Positions 52,869 through 61,083 of a stretch of DNA of 64,000 bases are shown here, piece by piece. The position numbers and the translations under genes were made by a program. Within the stretch, counting starts at the first letter, position 1; each line of letters begins with the position of its first letter. The notes beneath the pieces are model-generated. The model was not told the origin of the DNA. It did not search any database and was given only the letters and a program-made list of their open reading frames with translations. The stretch comes from Lysinibacillus sp. B2A1 (GTDB lineage: Bacteria; Bacillota; Bacilli; Bacillales_A; Planococcaceae), in contig CP027224.1 of the NCBI GenBank assembly GCA_002973635.1, forward strand, positions 134,501 to 198,500. The letters run 5' to 3'.

Positions 52869-53924
52869 ATGAAGGGTGCACAATACTGGCGAAGAAAATC
52901 TGAACAATGCTTAAAGCGCAGCAAAAATTCATTTGAATACCGCCAATTAATGATAGAAGCTCTACGAACACAAATAAATTTTTATGCATATTGCTGTACA
53001 TTAACGGATGCACATACACTTTTTTCGGTAGGTGCTGTTACGGAACATTCTATAGAGGCTATTCATCAGGAGATTATGGAGTTGGAGTATGCTGCAGAGG
53101 ATATAAATAAATATGAATTCTTAGTTCGCAGTGGTCAATATATAGGTAGGCTAAGCGATGCGACAAGCCAAAGTTCTCGCTATAGAGAAGTGTTAGCGCC
53201 CAATGGTTTTAGTGATGAAATACGAGCTGCTTTAACTTATCAAGGACAATGCTACGGTTTTTTAACACTGTTCAAAAGAGCTGAAAGTGAGCAGCCTTTA
53301 TTTCAAGATAAAGATCTAGTACTTATAAAAATTGTGATGCCCATTATGGGGGAGACGTTAAAGGAGTTCCATCATTATATTATTGAGGAGCGGCTTCCAG
53401 CTGTAGAGGGAGAACAAGGCATTGTTATCTTTGATAAAGAGCTAAAAATACATTCTAGTAATACTAAGGCTTGCGAATTATTATCAATTTTAAGAAAGTA
53501 TGAAAGCCTATCGGAATGGCAAGTACCAAAGCCTATTCAGGCGATATGTGCAAAGCTGCTTGCTGATAACTACAATACCAATACTTCTTTAATAGTGCCT
53601 ATTAAGGATACAGGCTATATTACTATTCGTGCATCATTTATGCTGACAAGCCATCAAGAACAGCAAATTGCTTTATTAATAAATGAGGCTTCTTCGAGAG
53701 AAATGCTAAATTTTTTAATAACGGCTTACAATCTTACACCAAGGGAAAAGGAAGTGGTGTTTGAAATTATTAAAGGGATTCCAACAAAAGAGATTGCCTA
53801 TAATCTTGGTATTTCAATTTATACTGTACAGGATCATTTGAAGGTTATTTTTCAAAAAGTAAATGTCTCGAATCGAAATGAGCTAGTGTGGAAGATCTTC
53901 TCTCGATTCCAATTAGATTACTAA
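52869..53924 (+). CDS. LuxR-type regulator with GAF-like sensor
   Basis: 351-residue transcription factor. The C-terminal GerE/LuxR helix-turn-helix is clear (LTPREKEVVFEIIKGIPTKE, then NLGISIYTVQDHLKVIF). The N-terminal half (~40-180) has a GAF-like pattern, and ~185-270 a PAS-like one, so it likely responds to a small molecule rather than to phosphorylation. GGGGGAGGT precedes the ATG. It is divergent from the methyltransferase/dehydrogenase pair with a 207-bp gap, which makes that pair its probable target. Confidence 0.85.
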   Translation: MKGAQYWRRKSEQCLKRSKNSFEYRQLMIEALRTQINFYAYCCTLTDAHTLFSVGAVTEHSIEAIHQEIMELEYAAEDINKYEFLVRSGQYIGRLSDATSQSSRYREVLAPNGFSDEIRAALTYQGQCYGFLTLFKRAESEQPLFQDKDLVLIKIVMPIMGETLKEFHHYIIEERLPAVEGEQGIVIFDKELKIHSSNTKACELLSILRKYESLSEWQVPKPIQAICAKLLADNYNTNTSLIVPIKDTGYITIRASFMLTSHQEQQIALLINEASSREMLNFLITAYNLTPREKEVVFEIIKGIPTKEIAYNLGISIYTVQDHLKVIFQKVNVSNRNELVWKIFSRFQLDY

Positions 53925-53936
53925 TGTGGACTAACA

Positions 53937-53967
53937 AAAGAATCTGCTAAACTATAGCAGATTCTTA
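53937..53967. terminator. Terminator between convergent regulators
   Basis: AAGAATCTGCTA (53938-53949) pairs with TAGCAGATTCTT (53955-53966); it serves both the LuxR-type gene and the minus-strand response regulator. Confidence 0.85.
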
Positions 53968-53971
53968 TCAT

Positions 53972-54694
53972 TTATACATGGTCATTTTGATGAAATAATA
54001 GCTGATAACCAAAGCCACGTATATTTAAAATTTTGGCATTATGCCCAGAAATAGACTCTAATTTTTTTCTGAGATTACTGATATGAACCTTTATTGCTTG
54101 GGTTTGTCCGATACTATCCTCTCCCCAAATCAATCTATAAAGCTCAGATGGATGAAAAATTTGCTCAGGATGCTGCGCTAAAAAAAATAAAATTTGAAAT
54201 TCCTTAGTGGGCAACATGAGTACAGTATCATTAATATTCACTTTCCCAGAGTGAACATGAAAGCGAAAGTTTTCAATGGATAGGGTCTCGGAGTCTACAT
54301 GTTTGTGGTTTATAGTCTCATTGACATACACAGGCGATCTTCTTATGTTTGAATGTATACGTGCAATTAATTCAAATAAATCAAATGGCTTTGTGACATA
54401 ATCATCTCCTCCCAGCTCTAGCCCCCGTATTATATCTGAGCCGTCTGCTAAACAGCTCACAAAAATAATAGGGACATTTGAAAATTTACGAATTTCTGCA
54501 CACACCTCAAAGCCGTCAATCCCAGGCAGTTGTGCATCCAATAGAACAAGATCAGGTTGTACAATATTAAATTGCTGTAAGACATCTTCACCATTTGAAA
54601 ATATGTATGGCAAAAAATTAGCATTTTTTAATGCAACACTAAGAAGGTTTTGAATATCTACATCATCTTCGACAATAATAATTTTTTTAGCCAT
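53972..54694 (-). CDS. OmpR-family response regulator, paralogue of the one at 40519
   Basis: 240-residue regulator. The receiver is OmpR-like (EDD at 9-11, Asp53 in LVLLDAQLPG, Lys in VTKPFDLFELIARI). The C-terminal winged helix (PTKEFQILFFLAQH, SIGQTQAIKVHISNLRKKLE, IRGFGYQLLF) is nearly the same as in the regulator at 40519-41229, including the recognition helix, although their receivers are of different classes. GGAGGATATAT precedes the ATG; the gene overlaps the kinase by 8 nt. Confidence 0.92.
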   Translation of the reverse strand: MAKKIIIVEDDVDIQNLLSVALKNANFLPYIFSNGEDVLQQFNIVQPDLVLLDAQLPGIDGFEVCAEIRKFSNVPIIFVSCLADGSDIIRGLELGGDDYVTKPFDLFELIARIHSNIRRSPVYVNETINHKHVDSETLSIENFRFHVHSGKVNINDTVLMLPTKEFQILFFLAQHPEQIFHPSELYRLIWGEDSIGQTQAIKVHISNLRKKLESISGHNAKILNIRGFGYQLLFHQNDHV

Positions 54695-56207
54695 ATATAT
54701 CCTCCTTTACAAAGTTTACAGGTATGACTATTGTGAAGGTACTGCCTTTACCAAGCTCGCTTTCAACATAGATGTTTCCTTGATGCTTATGAATAATTTC
54801 CTTACTAATGGCTAATCCCAGACCAGATCCTTTTTGAGCCTTATTAGGGGCATTTCCTTTCATGAAGCGCTTAAAAACATGAGGTAATAACTCAGCATCT
54901 ATACCTTGACCGTTATCTGTAACTCTAATCGACAAAAAACCTTGCAGCGTATCTCTTACGATGGGTGTACAATCTACATCAATTTCAATGGTTCCATCCG
55001 TAGGGGTAAATTTAATGGAATTTTGAATTAAATTTAGAAATACCTGCTCCATTCGTGTAACATCTAACCAGGCATAAATGGAAACTCCCTCTATTGTGTG
55101 TAAGGCTGAATGCTGAAAATGAAGACCTTCATTTTCAATGTAATGCTTCAGTTGTTTAACTATGTATTCTAAGAAAAAATGGACATTTATATGCTCAAAT
55201 GTATATTCAAATTGCCCTTCATCCATTTTTGCTAAATCTTGAAGATCTTTAGTTAAGTGATGGAAAAACTTGGATTTCTCATAAATGATAGTTAAATACT
55301 CCTGTAATTCCTCAGATTCAACTTTAGACTGCATAATTTGAATATAGCCCTGCATGATTTGCATAGGTGTTCCTATTTCATGTGCAACAGATGAAAAAAA
55401 TGATTTTCTGGATGTTTCAATGTGCAAGAGCTGACTATTTTTCTCCTGCAAATCCTTTGTACGCTCCGCCACTTTTTGCTCAAGGGAGGCGTTTATTTTT
55501 AGTAACTCCACAGATAAGGATTCAGCTCTTTTAAATGCCTCAGAACTCTTCTGCGCCACTACCAATGTTTGAATAAATAGAAAAAGGGCAGCCGCAATGG
55601 GCGTTAAATCAATGGTTTCTAACCAGCTATTATGTAAAAATAAATCATTGATGATTGCAATCATTAAGACAACTATTGTAAAGAAATTTAGGTAAGAGCC
55701 TTCACGTTTACGCAAAGCTGCGAGAGATACAATATATAGTAAATATATAAGCATGAAGCCTATCCAAATTTGAAAAGTAGATAAAAATTGAGTGAAAATA
55801 ATAGCGGGAAATAAGGTTGTCAGACTGAAAATTATACAGACAGACAGTGTCATTTTTACTATCTTTTTATTAATTTCCTGAGGGAAGGTATGTGCTAAAA
55901 ATAAAAATACAACCATAAATCCAATATAAAAAGTTAGATACTCAATTTTCACACTTAATTCCCAGGGAAATAAGGGAAATAATTGCATTAAGAGAATATT
56001 ACCAACCAGCAATACTCGTAAAGAGACTAATAAACAAAAGATGCCTAGAAAAATTGGCAACTGAGAAGTAACCCTAAATAAATATAAGGAAATATAATAA
56101 AAGCTTAGTGCAAGGACAGAGCTTGCAATGATGATATCTCGTATAATAGTGAATTCCCGATGCTCCTTAATAACATGTTCGTAGCCAAAAATGATAGGAG
56201 ACCACAT
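54687..56207 (-). CDS. Sensor histidine kinase, kinase part (gene frameshifted)
   Basis: 506 residues: seven hydrophobic helices (~25-235), a coiled coil (SVELLKINASLEQKVAERTKDLQ split), HisKA with His in SSVAHEIGTPMQ, and an ATPase with LIQNSIKFTP, TDNGQGID and KGSGLGLAISKEII. The ATG at 56207 is probably not the natural start: the upstream frame 56105-56764 encodes the missing secreted 7TMR-DISM sensor, and the two join perfectly if the G run complementary to 56209-56213 had six bases. Intact, it would be a ~690-residue DISM kinase lacking the receiver and LytS parts of its paralogue at 41226. Confidence 0.88.
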   Translation of the reverse strand: MWSPIIFGYEHVIKEHREFTIIRDIIIASSVLALSFYYISLYLFRVTSQLPIFLGIFCLLVSLRVLLVGNILLMQLFPLFPWELSVKIEYLTFYIGFMVVFLFLAHTFPQEINKKIVKMTLSVCIIFSLTTLFPAIIFTQFLSTFQIWIGFMLIYLLYIVSLAALRKREGSYLNFFTIVVLMIAIINDLFLHNSWLETIDLTPIAAALFLFIQTLVVAQKSSEAFKRAESLSVELLKINASLEQKVAERTKDLQEKNSQLLHIETSRKSFFSSVAHEIGTPMQIMQGYIQIMQSKVESEELQEYLTIIYEKSKFFHHLTKDLQDLAKMDEGQFEYTFEHINVHFFLEYIVKQLKHYIENEGLHFQHSALHTIEGVSIYAWLDVTRMEQVFLNLIQNSIKFTPTDGTIEIDVDCTPIVRDTLQGFLSIRVTDNGQGIDAELLPHVFKRFMKGNAPNKAQKGSGLGLAISKEIIHKHQGNIYVESELGKGSTFTIVIPVNFVKEDIYG

Positions 56208-56764
56208 TCCCCCTTACGTTGAGAGAAATTTGATACTTGCATGACTAATTCTATATCTTTAGATTCAGGCTGAAAAGTAACTACCTGCGAAAATGATCTT
56301 GGTTTCATGCTTTGACGGTCTATGCCCACCTTACCATTTCTTGCTATAGGTTTACCATTTACCCAAAGCTGAAAGGCAGAGGCGACGGATGGTAGATAGA
56401 GTGAAAATAAATGGTCCTTCTCTTTTTCATCTAACTGAATATGCAATCGATATGTTCCATACCCATGATTTGACAAAGCTATACCAGTATAAGCAGTCTT
56501 CGCCCATGTACCTGGTACTTCTATGTATTGAGGTTTTACTTTTAACTTTGAATGCTGAAAATCCTCAGGCTGAAGCAGCTCCTGCCAATAAAACTCCCAT
56601 TGTCCTCGTAAATAAAATTTTTTATCTTGCAGCTCCATTTCCTGTAGTAAATAAATACCTTGCTGTGCAGAAAGGGTAGTTTTTTCTTCGCTTAATGTAA
56701 TAGTAGGGATAAAAAGGAAAATTATTAGAAAGAAGCCAGTAGCTATAGCGATAATTTTTTTCAT
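56105..56764 (-). pseudogene. DISM sensor domain, N-terminal part of the frameshifted kinase
   Basis: Signal peptide (KIIAIATGFFLIIFLFIPTI) and an extracellular 7TMR-DISM jelly-roll-like domain: LRGQWEFYWQELLQPEDF, YIEVPGTWAKTAYTG, YGTYRLHIQL, LWVNGKPIARNGKVG. Up to residue ~184 (SNFSQRKG) it follows the same pattern as the sensor of the kinase at 41226; after the five-base G run it departs from the family. The remaining ~35 residues are out of frame. It overlaps the kinase part by 103 nt. Confidence 0.85.
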
Positions 56765-56798
56765 ATCTAGCTCCTAACTTTCAATAATTCATAGCAAA

Positions 56799-56818
56799 AG
56801 GTTAAGAAAAATTAACCT
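56799..56818. promoter_or_regulatory. GTTAAG/TTAAC palindrome, probable response-regulator operator
   Basis: AGGTTAA-GAAAAA-TTAACCT is a perfect palindrome between the kinase (minus) and the gene at 57000 (plus). Its inner 18 bp align with the palindrome at 44342-44359 through GTTAAGAAA[T/A][C/A]TTAAC. TATAAT at 56856-56861 is a possible -10 for the plus-strand genes. Confidence 0.7.
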
Positions 56819-56999
56819 AAAAAATGGAATGAATTCGTAGTGGAATCTATTGACCTATAATATAATAAAAAAAAAGTTAAAAGTCACCAAAAAAATGCAA
56901 CCTTTAGATTTTTTATTAGGTAGTAAGAATTAAATATTTCTTATAAACAGGGTATTTAATTTCTGAATATTAAAACATGTAAATCGGAGGTACTAAATT

Positions 57000-58148
57000 A
57001 TGGCTTGGACATTTAGTTTAAATGTTACAAATGACACGGATCGAGATTTAGAGTTGGTGGAATCACAATTGCACTGGGGATACTGGAATACAAATGGTGA
57101 AGAGGATAAAGGACCCCAATCAATTAAAGCAGGAGAAACAATACAGGCTGTAGGGGTCAAATCTGCTTTTGGTCCAAACGGCTACGAATTTTCATGTTCA
57201 TGGAAGGATAATAACAAGAATCAGGAAGAGAAAATGCTGGAACCATATGGGGTAGTAAGCCTCTATGTTAATGTGCCATATAATAATCCCAATGAAGCAA
57301 CTTGCAGAGCAAATGGATATTTTGAGGTAAATGAATGGAAGGGTATTACTCATGATGGACATAACTTTGTTCGGGATATACGTATTTCGAATAAGATGGA
57401 CACGATAAGAAAAAAGGAAGTACCTAATAGTTTATATACTGATTGGTCCAAAATAGAAACATTGAAAGTTGTTGAGAATGTAGAAACTATTGATCTAAAT
57501 CAGTATATTCCTAGCGGGGTTCACTTTGAAAAGAATGCAATATTTAAAACGTCTACATTTAAAATTTCAAAAAAACTTTGGGATGGGGTCAATGATTTAG
57601 ATTTTGATAGCCTTTATTTGAAGAAGCGTGAAGTGAATGATTATTTTTCTGTAGAGGTTAATTGCTTAAGAGCAGATGCTACAAAAATTGAGACGGTCAC
57701 TAAACGAGGGAAAATAAAAGTAAAAGATGAACGTTTTATATCGACTACAAGTAAGAGAGTAATAGAAAAGGTTAGCACGATTGAGACCGCATTGAAATTT
57801 ACGGAAAATGCTTCAGTTTCTGAAGAAAAAATAGTGAAGGCAAGTGTATCACAGGAATTACAGACGGAAATAAGGGCGAAGTTTAATATACTAAATTCTG
57901 TGACAAAAGAGCAACAGCAAACAGAGAGAAAATCAATTGAGAGAGAATTTGAAGCACCAAGTGATAAAGATATGGATGTTGTACCTTGGATTTTTAGTAA
58001 AATGATTCTTTTATATCGAACTGATAAAAATAATGTGACGACATTAATCGGAGCATCCGAATGGGATTACGCAATTTTGAACCGTACACATGAATACGAT
58101 GTTATGGACAATGCTAAGAAAAAAGTAACCACAGGAGGAGAGTGTTAA
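57000..58148 (+). CDS. Two-domain protein with a duplicated N-terminal beta domain, possible toxin-like
   Basis: 382 residues, not confidently recognised. Residues 1-~132 (WTFSLNVTNDTDRDLELVES, LHWGYWNTNGEE, FGPNGYEFSCSWKD, HDGHNFVRDIRIS) are homologous to the whole product of the next gene. The rest (~133-382) is rich in alternating Ser/Thr/Lys/Glu with few hydrophobics (TIETALKFTENASVSEEKIV), resembling the amphipathic strands of beta-pore-forming proteins, then VVPWIFSKMILLY. There is no signal peptide or membrane helix. CGGAGG precedes the ATG. The paralogous domain followed by a pore-like region suggests a lipid-binding or cytolytic role; this is a hypothesis. Confidence 0.6.
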   Translation: MAWTFSLNVTNDTDRDLELVESQLHWGYWNTNGEEDKGPQSIKAGETIQAVGVKSAFGPNGYEFSCSWKDNNKNQEEKMLEPYGVVSLYVNVPYNNPNEATCRANGYFEVNEWKGITHDGHNFVRDIRISNKMDTIRKKEVPNSLYTDWSKIETLKVVENVETIDLNQYIPSGVHFEKNAIFKTSTFKISKKLWDGVNDLDFDSLYLKKREVNDYFSVEVNCLRADATKIETVTKRGKIKVKDERFISTTSKRVIEKVSTIETALKFTENASVSEEKIVKASVSQELQTEIRAKFNILNSVTKEQQQTERKSIEREFEAPSDKDMDVVPWIFSKMILLYRTDKNNVTTLIGASEWDYAILNRTHEYDVMDNAKKKVTTGGEC

Positions 58149-58149
58149 A

Positions 58150-58545
58150 ATGGCAACTTGGACTTTTTCGTTAATGATTACAAATGCAACAGATCGTGAA
58201 TTAGAAGTTTTTCATAAGCAGCGAACTTGGGGTATTTGGAATACAGAGGATATTGAGGGTCAGGAGCCTCTTAATGTTCCGCCTAATACAACTATTCAAG
58301 CATTAGGTATTAAGGCTTCAACTGGACCAAATGGCTATGAATGTTCGTGCTCTTGGCGAGATAAGGTACCATCAGGTGAAAAATCCTATGGCACTATCTC
58401 GCTATCATTAGATATCCCCCAAAAAAGTAAAAATAGAGCTGAATGCTTAGCCGATCATCAATTCCATATAGATAGCTGGGAAGACCTACCGGAAAAGGGT
58501 CATAACTTTGTGCGATCTATCATTGTAACCACTAAGGATTTTTAG
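58150..58545 (+). CDS. Stand-alone copy of the N-terminal beta domain of the upstream protein
   Basis: 131 residues, not recognised as a named family. It aligns over its full length with the N-terminal domain of the preceding protein: WTFSLMITNATDRELEV, TWGIWNTED, TGPNGYECSCSWRD, KGHNFVRSIIV. Size, all-beta pattern and conserved W-G-x-W recall small lipid-binding beta-sandwich toxins such as aegerolysins, but no diagnostic motif proves this. It starts 1 nt after the previous stop, with AGGAGGAG upstream, so the two are made together and may act as partners. Confidence 0.65.
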   Translation: MATWTFSLMITNATDRELEVFHKQRTWGIWNTEDIEGQEPLNVPPNTTIQALGIKASTGPNGYECSCSWRDKVPSGEKSYGTISLSLDIPQKSKNRAECLADHQFHIDSWEDLPEKGHNFVRSIIVTTKDF

Positions 58546-58550
58546 TCGAG

Positions 58551-59012
58551 ATGAGAGTAGAGCTTAAACCTATTACGAAAGATGATGATTCATTCCTCTA
58601 CGAAGTCTATGTTTCTACTAGACGAAAAGAGATAGATTTATGGGGATGGTCTGCTGAACAAACACAGCATTTTTTAGAAATGCAGTGGTACGCACAGCAG
58701 GTCTCATATAAGCAACAATTTCCTGAGGCAAGCCACTGTATTATTCTTTCAGATGATAAATATGCAGGTAGGTTGTTAACAGAAAACTTACCACAACATC
58801 TTCATCTTATTGATATCTCTATTTTGCCAAGTTTCCAAGGTAATGGATTAGGAACATATCTAATTACTAAACTTCAGCAGACGGCAAAAGAAGAAAATAA
58901 ACCAGTGATATTGCAAGTTTTTCAGACAAACCCTGCAAGAAATCTATATGAAAGACTAGGATTTCAAATAGTGTCAACTGATGATATGTATTTAAAAATG
59001 AGATGGCAATAA
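58551..59012 (+). CDS. GNAT-family N-acetyltransferase
   Basis: 153-residue acetyltransferase with a clear CoA site: IDISILPSFQGNGLGTYLIT, then ILQVFQTNPARNLYERLGF. It starts 5 nt after the preceding stop; the ribosome site is poor, so translation may be coupled. As third gene of the toxin-like operon it might acetylate one of the two proteins, or be an immunity or maturation factor; this is speculation based on position. Confidence 0.85.
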   Translation: MRVELKPITKDDDSFLYEVYVSTRRKEIDLWGWSAEQTQHFLEMQWYAQQVSYKQQFPEASHCIILSDDKYAGRLLTENLPQHLHLIDISILPSFQGNGLGTYLITKLQQTAKEENKPVILQVFQTNPARNLYERLGFQIVSTDDMYLKMRWQ

Positions 59013-59497
59013 ATAAGCATGAGATTGAATTTTTTACCAATGAAAAGAAAAATATCTCGAAGAACTAAGATACTACAATAAGATTTACAAAAATCTTTAA
59101 TAGGTATAGTACATACAGCTACTTATAAATGTAGTGAACACTTAACAAAAAAAGTATTAGAGAATTGTGACTAGCCTATAAAGAGATGCCACCGTTTACA
59201 ACATCAAGCTATCCCTGCAAAAAGTCACTACTATTTTGCTGGAATATGATTTCATAGAGGACAAAATCTAATTAATGGAATTTTATAGCATCTATAAATT
59301 TCTATAGAACAAGCAAAAAGATCAAGGCAATGTGTCTGTTCTTTACGAAACATACACCATCTGAGATAGCGAAGGTTTTAGATACGGAAATCCAAACAGT
59401 CGATGTCTATTCAAGAGGCGAATAAGGATGTGTTAGCGAGTATTGCTAATACATTTTAATAGTATTCATTAAAATTACAATAAGGGGGGTGTGCATA
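59013..59497. other. Non-coding gap with probable gene debris
   Basis: About 485 bp with frequent stops in all frames. A plus-strand fragment (about 59340-59424) still reads HTPSEIAKVLDTEIQTVDVY, a helix-turn-helix-like sequence ending in a stop, preceded and followed by broken frames. It looks like the decayed tail of a gene, possibly a recombinase or nuclease. The strong site AAGGGGGGTG at the end belongs to the next gene. Confidence 0.45.
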
Positions 59498-60010
59498 ATG
59501 TCAGATCAATATATAGGCGAAATTCGTATGTTTAGCGGTAAATATGCTCCAGTAGGGTGGGAATTATGCAATGGTCAATTACTGACTATTAAAGGTAATG
59601 AGGCACTTTTTTCATTAATAGGTGTCAAATACGGGGGAGATGGTACAACGAATTTTGCTTTACCTGATTTACGTGGAAGATTACCGATTCATAATAGTTC
59701 TCAGTATCCATGGGCAAGTAAAGGTGGAGTGGAGACAGTTACGTTAGCGGAGGAAAATTTACCTGCACATACTCATGGTGTTTATGCCAATAATATAACA
59801 ACTGAAGCAACAGAGAATTCGCCAGCTAATAATACATGGGGTATATCAACCCTCACAAATTATCAAACGAATGTTTCCAGTAATATTGTACAAATGAACA
59901 ACGAGTTAGTTTCTAATGTAGGTGGGATTTACTCTCATAGTAACATCATGCCATCATTAGTCATTAATTTTATTATTGCAAAGCAGGGTCTTTATCCGGA
60001 TTTTCAATAA
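59498..60010 (+). CDS. Tail-collar domain protein 1 (MdpB-like)
   Basis: 170 residues. The N-terminal phage tail collar domain is clear: YIGEIRMFSGKYAPVGWELC, LLTIKGNEALFSLIGVKYGG, and TTNFALPDLRGRLPIH. The rest is a glycine/asparagine-rich tail with LPAHTHG, ending NIMPSLVINFIIAKQG. Such proteins are annotated as microcystin-dependent (MdpB) or phage collar proteins and are often found in threes in chromosomes without other phage genes, as here. The ATG at 59498 follows AAGGGGGGTG. A structural surface role is likely but unproven. Confidence 0.87.
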   Translation: MSDQYIGEIRMFSGKYAPVGWELCNGQLLTIKGNEALFSLIGVKYGGDGTTNFALPDLRGRLPIHNSSQYPWASKGGVETVTLAEENLPAHTHGVYANNITTEATENSPANNTWGISTLTNYQTNVSSNIVQMNNELVSNVGGIYSHSNIMPSLVINFIIAKQGLYPDFQ

Positions 60011-60025
60011 AAAGGAGTGAGTATA

Positions 60026-60526
60026 ATGGCAGAGCCATTTTTAGGAGAAATACGTCTTTTTAGTTTCGATAAAATACCAAATGGGTGGCTCCCTTGTAAT
60101 GGTCAATTGTTGCCGATAACTGGAAATGTTGCGCTTTATTCATTATTAGGGTGTACGTATGGCGGGGATGGGAAGACAACCTTTGCGCTTCCAAATTTAC
60201 AAGGAAGAGTACCATTACATCAAGGTAATCAGATTGCTTACGGAACGGTAGGAGGAGAGGAAGCACATACATTGACGATTAATGAGATACCCTCTCATAC
60301 CCATCAAATAACAGCAGACTCATCAACAACAGATAAGCCTTCACCAAAAGACAATACATGGGGTGCAGTTAACGGAAAGAATATTTATGCTAAAAAGGAT
60401 AATACAGCTATGAATGAAGCTGCTTTATCAATTACAGGACAGAATAAAGCACATAATAATATGCAGCCCTATTTAAGCGTATCTTTTTGTATCGCAAAAG
60501 TGGGTATTTTTCCAAGTAGAGGATAA
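60026..60526 (+). CDS. Tail-collar domain protein 2 (MdpB-like)
   Basis: 166 residues, homologous to the first collar protein: FLGEIRLFSFDKIPNGWLPC, LLPITGNVALYSLLGCTYGG, TTFALPNLQGRVPLH, then IPSHTHQI and HNNMQPYLSVSFCIAK. It begins 15 nt after the first gene with AAAAGGAG upstream. Close relatives within the trio suggest a hetero-oligomer, such as a mixed trimer; this is inference. Confidence 0.87.
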   Translation: MAEPFLGEIRLFSFDKIPNGWLPCNGQLLPITGNVALYSLLGCTYGGDGKTTFALPNLQGRVPLHQGNQIAYGTVGGEEAHTLTINEIPSHTHQITADSSTTDKPSPKDNTWGAVNGKNIYAKKDNTAMNEAALSITGQNKAHNNMQPYLSVSFCIAKVGIFPSRG

Positions 60527-60540
60527 GGGGGAATCAGGGA

Positions 60541-61068
60541 ATGGCAGATCCGTATTTAGGTGAAATTAGAATTTTCGCAGGAAACTATGCTCCGAGGGAC
60601 TGGGCATTATGTGATGGCAGACTATTGTCTATTGCTCAATATAATGCTTTATTTTCCATTATCGGAATAACTTATGGTGGCGATGGTAAGACAACATTTC
60701 AGTTACCTGATTTAAGGGGGCGTGCTCCCATGCACTATGGAGATGGTCCTGGTTTAACAACAAGGCCATTTGCGCAACCAATAGGAACAAGTACAGTAAC
60801 ACTTAATGAAACGCAAATGCCTATTCATAAACATAGAGTACAGGGTTCATCTGTAGTAGCAGGTGGTATCAACAACCCCACTAATGCCATTTGGGGAAGT
60901 GAATTAGCGATTTCGGCAAAACCATATGTTAATGTAAAAAATCCAGTCGCAATGAAAGTAGATATAGTAAAGCCACAAGGTGGTAATCAGCCACATAATA
61001 ATATGCAGCCTTTTGTCGCAATGAACTTTATTATTTGTTTAGAGGGAGTATTTCCTCAGAAACCATAA
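60541..61068 (+). CDS. Tail-collar domain protein 3 (MdpB-like)
   Basis: 175 residues: YLGEIRIFAGNYAPRDWALC, LLSIAQYNALFSIIGITYGG, TTFQLPDLRGRAPMH, then MPIHKHRV and HNNMQPFVAMNFIICLEG. The third of the trio, 14 nt after the second, with GGGGGAATCAGGG before the ATG. It is followed 15 nt later by the large surface protein, so all four genes form one operon. Confidence 0.87.
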   Translation: MADPYLGEIRIFAGNYAPRDWALCDGRLLSIAQYNALFSIIGITYGGDGKTTFQLPDLRGRAPMHYGDGPGLTTRPFAQPIGTSTVTLNETQMPIHKHRVQGSSVVAGGINNPTNAIWGSELAISAKPYVNVKNPVAMKVDIVKPQGGNQPHNNMQPFVAMNFIICLEGVFPQKP

Positions 61069-61083
61069 GAAGGGGGAGTGAGA

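Noticed and set aside
59498..61068. Prophage remnant signalled by tail-collar genes
   Set aside because: No other phage structural, lysis or integrase gene is present in the window; tandem collar genes are known outside phages.
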